Below are positions 59,978 to 64,000 of a stretch of 64,000 bases of DNA, in pieces. The stretch is from Atrina japonica (lineage: Eukaryota > Mollusca > Bivalvia > Pterioida > Pinnidae), in NCBI GenBank assembly GCA_030159075.1, contig BROG01000473.1, positions 519,994 through 583,993 of the forward strand, written 5' to 3'. Numbering within the stretch: the first letter of the stretch is position 1; every line of letters begins with the position of its first letter. The notes under the pieces were generated by a model that made no database searches, had not been told where the DNA came from, and worked only from the letters and a program-made list of their open reading frames with translations. The position numbers and the translations under genes are program-made.

Positions 59978-60374
59978 CTGTAAATTGGGATATTTTGGTC
60001 ATAAAATGAAGATTAATTTTGGTCAGCTGAATTTCGGCCATTTATGTTAATTTTTCATATTTAAAACTGGCCTACCATCAGATATCGGTCCAGTCGTGTC
60101 GAACATTCCAGGCGTGTGAAATATTAAGATATTAAGACTGCCGGTAGAATAATTATAACTTATGCGTCACATGGTACTTAATTAAGATTAATGTCCATAC
60201 AGTGTTATTTTAAAAGTTCCTTGTTTGTTAATTTGTAAAACACTTTTTAAAATGTTTTTTCAAGAAGTACCGGTAAATATGTGTACATATTTTGGATGGT
60301 TTAATTTGGCAATTTTAATAGGGTGACCAAAATGGCCAAAAATTAAACAATGGCCAAAATATCCAAATTTACGG
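59978..60374. mobile_element. TA-flanked MITE, 397 bp, inside the minisatellite
   Basis: It starts CTGTAAATTGGGATATTTTG and ends CAAAATATCCAAATTTACGG, an imperfect inverted repeat of about 25 bp. TA flanks both sides (59976-59977 and 60375-60376). Removing the element and one TA restores a normal 42-bp unit. The TA target suggests Tc1/mariner-type mobilisation in trans. Confidence 0.88.
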
Positions 60375-60376
60375 TA

Positions 60377-60893
60377 TTTGAATGGTGTCTCTACCACTTG
60401 ACCAGTGTGAGCTGTCTATTTGTATGTTTCTTCCATTTGACCAGTGTGATTAGTCTATAAGTAAAGTGTCACTACCACTTAACCAGTGTGAGCTGTCTAT
60501 TTGTATAATGTCTCTACCACTTAACCAATGTTAGCTCTCTATTTGTATAGCCCCTACCACCTGACCAATGTGAGCAGTCTCTACCACTTAACCAGTGTGA
60601 CTGTCTATTTGTATAATGTTTCAAACACTTGACCAGTGTGAGCAGTGTATCTGTAAAGTGTCTCTACCACTTGACCAGTGTGATTAGTCTATCTGTAAAG
60701 TGTCTCTACCACTTGACCAGTGTGAGCAGTCTATCTGTAAAGTGTCTCTATCACTTAACCAGTGTGAGTTGTCTATTTGTATAATGTCTCTACCACTTGA
60801 TCAGTGTGATTAGTCTATCTGTAAAGTATTTCTACCACTTAACCAGTGTGAGCTGTCTATTTGTATAATGTCTCTACCACTTGACCAGTACGA
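60377..60893. repeat. Second 42-bp minisatellite, right part
   Basis: About twelve units in the same orientation and register as the left part. For example, ACCAGTGTGA recurs exactly 42 bases apart at 60632 and 60674. Confidence 0.92.
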
Positions 60894-60949
60894 CCATTTA
60901 GGAATCTCATTTTTGTAGACTTATAAAGAGTTAACATCCTCCGTCCAAA

Positions 60950-61560
60950 ATTATTTTACATATTATCATCACTGACTCTAGGAGGGAGTTTTTCAACCTG
61001 GACTTTAATTCAAAACTTCTGACATTATATTACTACCATTTACACGTACATGTAATTCGTCAATTGCAATGCAGTCTTGCAGGTTAGCAACTCTTTAATT
61101 AAGATCACCGAGTAAAAAGACATGACCAAGATCACTATAGAAACCTATGTCATATTCTATCATTTGAAATAGACCAACTTCATAGTTTGAATATTATTTG
61201 TTCCCTTCAGGCGGGATGTATGCAAAACATAAACAAACATCTCGATTGTCAGATGAATACGCCTTGTCAAGTGTGACCCAAACAACTGTATCCCCATAAG
61301 TTTGATAATTTTAAAAATGTTATTCAGTTTAGAATGGTAAATAAGCGACATACCACCGCCTTTACCATTACCCCTATGAAAAAAGTACGTACAAAATCAC
61401 CTAAATATATATTTTCTGGCAAATGCCAGGATTCAGACAGAAAAACGATGTCATAACTCAATAGAAGTTTTTTGACATCTGAATGAAATATTTTCTTTTC
61501 AAAAGACCGATTAATATTCCAGGTACACACAGTTCTGATCCAACATCCTCTCATCTCTAT
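60950..61560 (-). pseudogene. LINE endonuclease fragment
   Basis: The minus strand reads VCTWNINRSFEKKIFHSDVK, then DIVFLSESWHLPENI (61510-61420). After a frameshift come MSLIYHSKLNNIFK and later VFLLGDLN (about 61110). This is the APE-type endonuclease signature of non-LTR elements (WNI.G, LSE.W, GDFN). Stops follow GDLN. It is a different family from the LINE at 42105-43806 (TWNINR against HLNIRS). Confidence 0.72.
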
Positions 61561-62200
61561 TTACAGCCTTGCCTTTACAACCTCCCGTCAATATAAACTT
61601 GAAATATATGCTCGTTTTCCTTCTTTCCGTGCTTTTTCATTATTGGCACAATAGCTTTTCTCTGAATTACTCTTTCCGGAGGATATCGTTCATACAGATA
61701 GTCGTTTGTACCCTTCAGATTTTTTATAATGACCTCACCTCCTCACATTGTTTAAATTCTGAAAACTTTGCAACTATTTTTCCTCCTAGCTCCGTCACCT
61801 TTAGGCCCTGCTCTATGTACTCTTTCAAACCTTATATTATGACATCAATGGTGTCATACAAGCCCATATAATCGAAGCACTAACTGACCATATTCACTCG
61901 AGTAGAACGCACGAAGAATAAAAAGCATTTAAATGATTAACGGCACGGGCAAAATGACTGCATTTAGTTCGTGTCGTTAGTCATTTTAGTACTTTATGAT
62001 ACATTCATTATATCTACAGATGAACCGCTTTGTCTGTATCTTATTTCTCATGTTTGAGACAAAGACTGCATATTTATTGAATTATATCATTTTATACACA
62101 ATGACAAGGAAAGTAACAATACCTGTGACAGTTTTAATGGTTTTATAAGACTATAAATTAAATCACATTAGTCCAGGAGGTCATAGGAAGTTGTACAAGA
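61561..62200. other. No recognisable feature
   Basis: This may include upstream parts of the LINE on the minus strand, but I cannot identify an ORF1. Confidence 0.4.
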
Positions 62201-62234
62201 GGTTTGAGGCATTGAATATGTTGATTAGGGCTCG

Positions 62235-62655
62235 GAGACACTTGAGCTTTTATTAGCAGAACGAGTACAACGCTAAAGTGTTCTTTTTGAGGGTCAAAAT
62301 GGAGATCTATCTTTCTTAAGTGTCAACTCCTGTTCCTATGCACATAAGAAAGTCACTAATTACCGCTAATCAGCAATTTACTTAACATGATTGAGTACAT
62401 TGATGAAACCGCTGTTAATGAATTCAGTAGACCTATGATAAGTAGGAAACCTGATTCTTAAGTGTCAAAACCTGTACCATGACCCATTAAGAAGGGGACA
62501 AAGGTCAAGGTTACTTCAATTCCGCTTGAGCTTTAATTAGCATAACTGAGTACACAGATGAAACCAATGCTAAAGTGTTCTTTTTTTAGGATTAAAATTA
62601 ATATCTATCTTTACTAAGTGTCAACTCCCGTACCTATCCACTTAAGAAGTCTGTA
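62235..62655. repeat. Degenerate tandem repeat, about 140 bp x 3
   Basis: TTGAGCTTTTATTAGCA-like starts, GCTAAAGTGTTCTTTTT, and TTAAGTGTCAACTCC / TAAGTGTCAAAACC / TAAGTGTCAACTCC ends recur near 62240-62350, 62380-62495 and 62525-62650. Confidence 0.7.
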
Positions 62656-64000
62656 ATCCCTCCCCCAATTTGTATGTATGTTGGTCATATTTAATGTATA
62701 GCTTCTTTTAAACAGACCATTAGAATACATTTCAGGTCCGAGATATCCCTTTGCTAGTCTTACTAATAGCTTTCTCAATGAAGGAATAAGCTATAATCAG
62801 CTTTTTGAGTATGCTCTTGGTTAGAGAGTAGTCAGGGCTCTCTGACATTCACTTGCTGGGATGAAAGGTGTAAGGTCGTTGAAAGGTTCATCATTGCTTG
62901 AATCTGAGTAAGGCTTATGAAGTTCTGAAAAGTTCATGCATTGAAATTATCCTAGTAACATACTTCGAGAACGAATAGTGTGATTTGAAAAAGTTGTAGT
63001 TTTTTTCAAATTCTACTGACTTATTTTATTCACATGCATAAAATCAGCATTATTAATAAGACAGGTTTTATAAGATAATGTCTTCTGAATATTGTACATA
63101 TTTGCATAAGGTGCTCATGTAATTTCTGCCACGTTAAAATATAATAGTTTAATGCAGAAGAATGAAGAATCAGTTTGTTTGTGTAAAATTAATAACAATG
63201 CTATTATTGTCCATTTTCTGCAAAAGAAAATCCAAAGTACTTGTGAAGAAACAAGGCCTGCAAGTAAACTAGGCATACATATTGCAAATGTTTTATCTGT
63301 CTATATCACCTCCCGGGCTCCGTATTGTTCAGTGAATTTGTTTTTTCAATTTAGGGAAATAATATATAGATCCTCTACTCATATTATCGTTTATCCATTT
63401 CCAATGAACCAAATAATTACTAAAATTGGAAATGAATAAACGACAATATTAAATTATCTGTGATTTTTCGCCCTTGTTTGTTCATCGAGGTCCCCGGTAT
63501 TCTCAATGGACAGTGGCTATTTGGTAATTAATCTTAACATATGGATAATTTGGACTTCTCCCCTTTTCTCTTTAAGAACGATGTGGACAATGTTTTGATA
63601 CACTGTTTACTTCATTTGGAACGTCCCTGATTTTAGCTTGGATCCTTCCGTTACGTGACGTCAGAGCGCGCGACTTTTAGAACGCCATTATTTTGTACAG
63701 ATGTAAACAACATTGGCAGGGGTGCCAAATATTTAAAAGTTTTTCGTGATTATCGATGTATTAAAGGATTACAAAAGATATGCGTATCTTATCTTATTAC
63801 GACATAGTGTAATTGATATCTTGGTGTCGCTTTCTTTGAGATAGATGCGGAAATAAGAAAATAATCGCGACTTTTCCCGATTCATGGTTGATGTGACTGG
63901 GTCAGTAGTATTGAATTATGACCTCTTTATCGTTAGAAATATCAGCATGATGAGGGAGTCCAGAAAATTTTTCGATTTTTAAAGGTCAACGGACACGAAA
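62656..64000. other. No recognisable gene; possible promoter-like patch near the right edge
   Basis: Mostly AT-rich. At 63650-63685 there is a locally CpG-rich patch containing the CRE palindrome TGACGTCA (63656-63663) and GAGCGCGCGAC. This could mark the promoter of a gene to the right, but no exon is visible. Confidence 0.3.

Overview
The window is AT-rich animal DNA, most likely from a bivalve mollusc. The evidence is a spliced gene closely matching the conserved animal protein C2orf42, a class A neuropeptide-type GPCR, and a dense mix of repeats that I associate with bivalves: tRNA-derived SINEs, Penelope-like reverse transcriptases, DIRS, Ty3/Gypsy and LINE remnants, and many short inverted-repeat elements. 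The species cannot be fixed from sequence alone. No rRNA, functional tRNA, CRISPR array or operon is present.

Region 1 (1-10,900, plus strand): the last eight coding exons of a C2orf42 homologue, with consistent splice phases and a stop at 10892. Its 5' end lies left of the window. The introns carry a SINE, a 153-bp hairpin element, and a 42-bp minisatellite split by a hAT-type insertion with a perfect 8-bp target duplication.

Region 2 (10,900-22,700): a non-autonomous DNA-transposon province. Three related elements share a 12-bp terminal inverted repeat and TTAA flanks, and one is inserted inside another. They also carry a reverse-oriented SINE and a Penelope-like tail fragment. A 107-bp MITE and other interspersed repeats lie between them.

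Region 3 (22,700-36,100): two copies, in opposite orientation, of a 1.2-1.5 kb repeat, one holding a near-perfect 158-bp palindrome. Also here are a decayed Ty3/Gypsy element (gag, protease, RT) interrupted by a Penelope-like fragment, a 62-bp minisatellite, a roughly 355-bp tandem repeat, and a 134-bp perfect palindrome with an (AT)n core.

Region 4 (36,100-49,300): retroelement mosaic. Penelope-like fragments sit tail to tail between the two halves of a minus-strand LINE (ORF1, endonuclease and RT start on one side, ORF2 C-terminus on the other). A duplicated repeat shows a filled and an empty insertion site. An unusual 1.6-kb element has long arms built from an 18-bp palindrome.

Region 5 (49,300-55,350): a decayed DIRS element (gag, zinc knuckle, RT pieces, RNase H, start of the tyrosine recombinase). 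Its RNase H is interrupted by about 1.5 kb of extreme G/T-rich sequence, and its recombinase by a SINE. A degenerate Penelope-like copy follows on the minus strand.

Region 6 (55,350-64,000): an intact single-exon GPCR on the minus strand (57403-58569), a second 42-bp minisatellite split by a TA-flanked MITE, a LINE endonuclease fragment, and largely featureless sequence to the right edge.

Only the C2orf42 homologue and the GPCR look like functional host genes. The rest reads as successive, nested transposon insertions.
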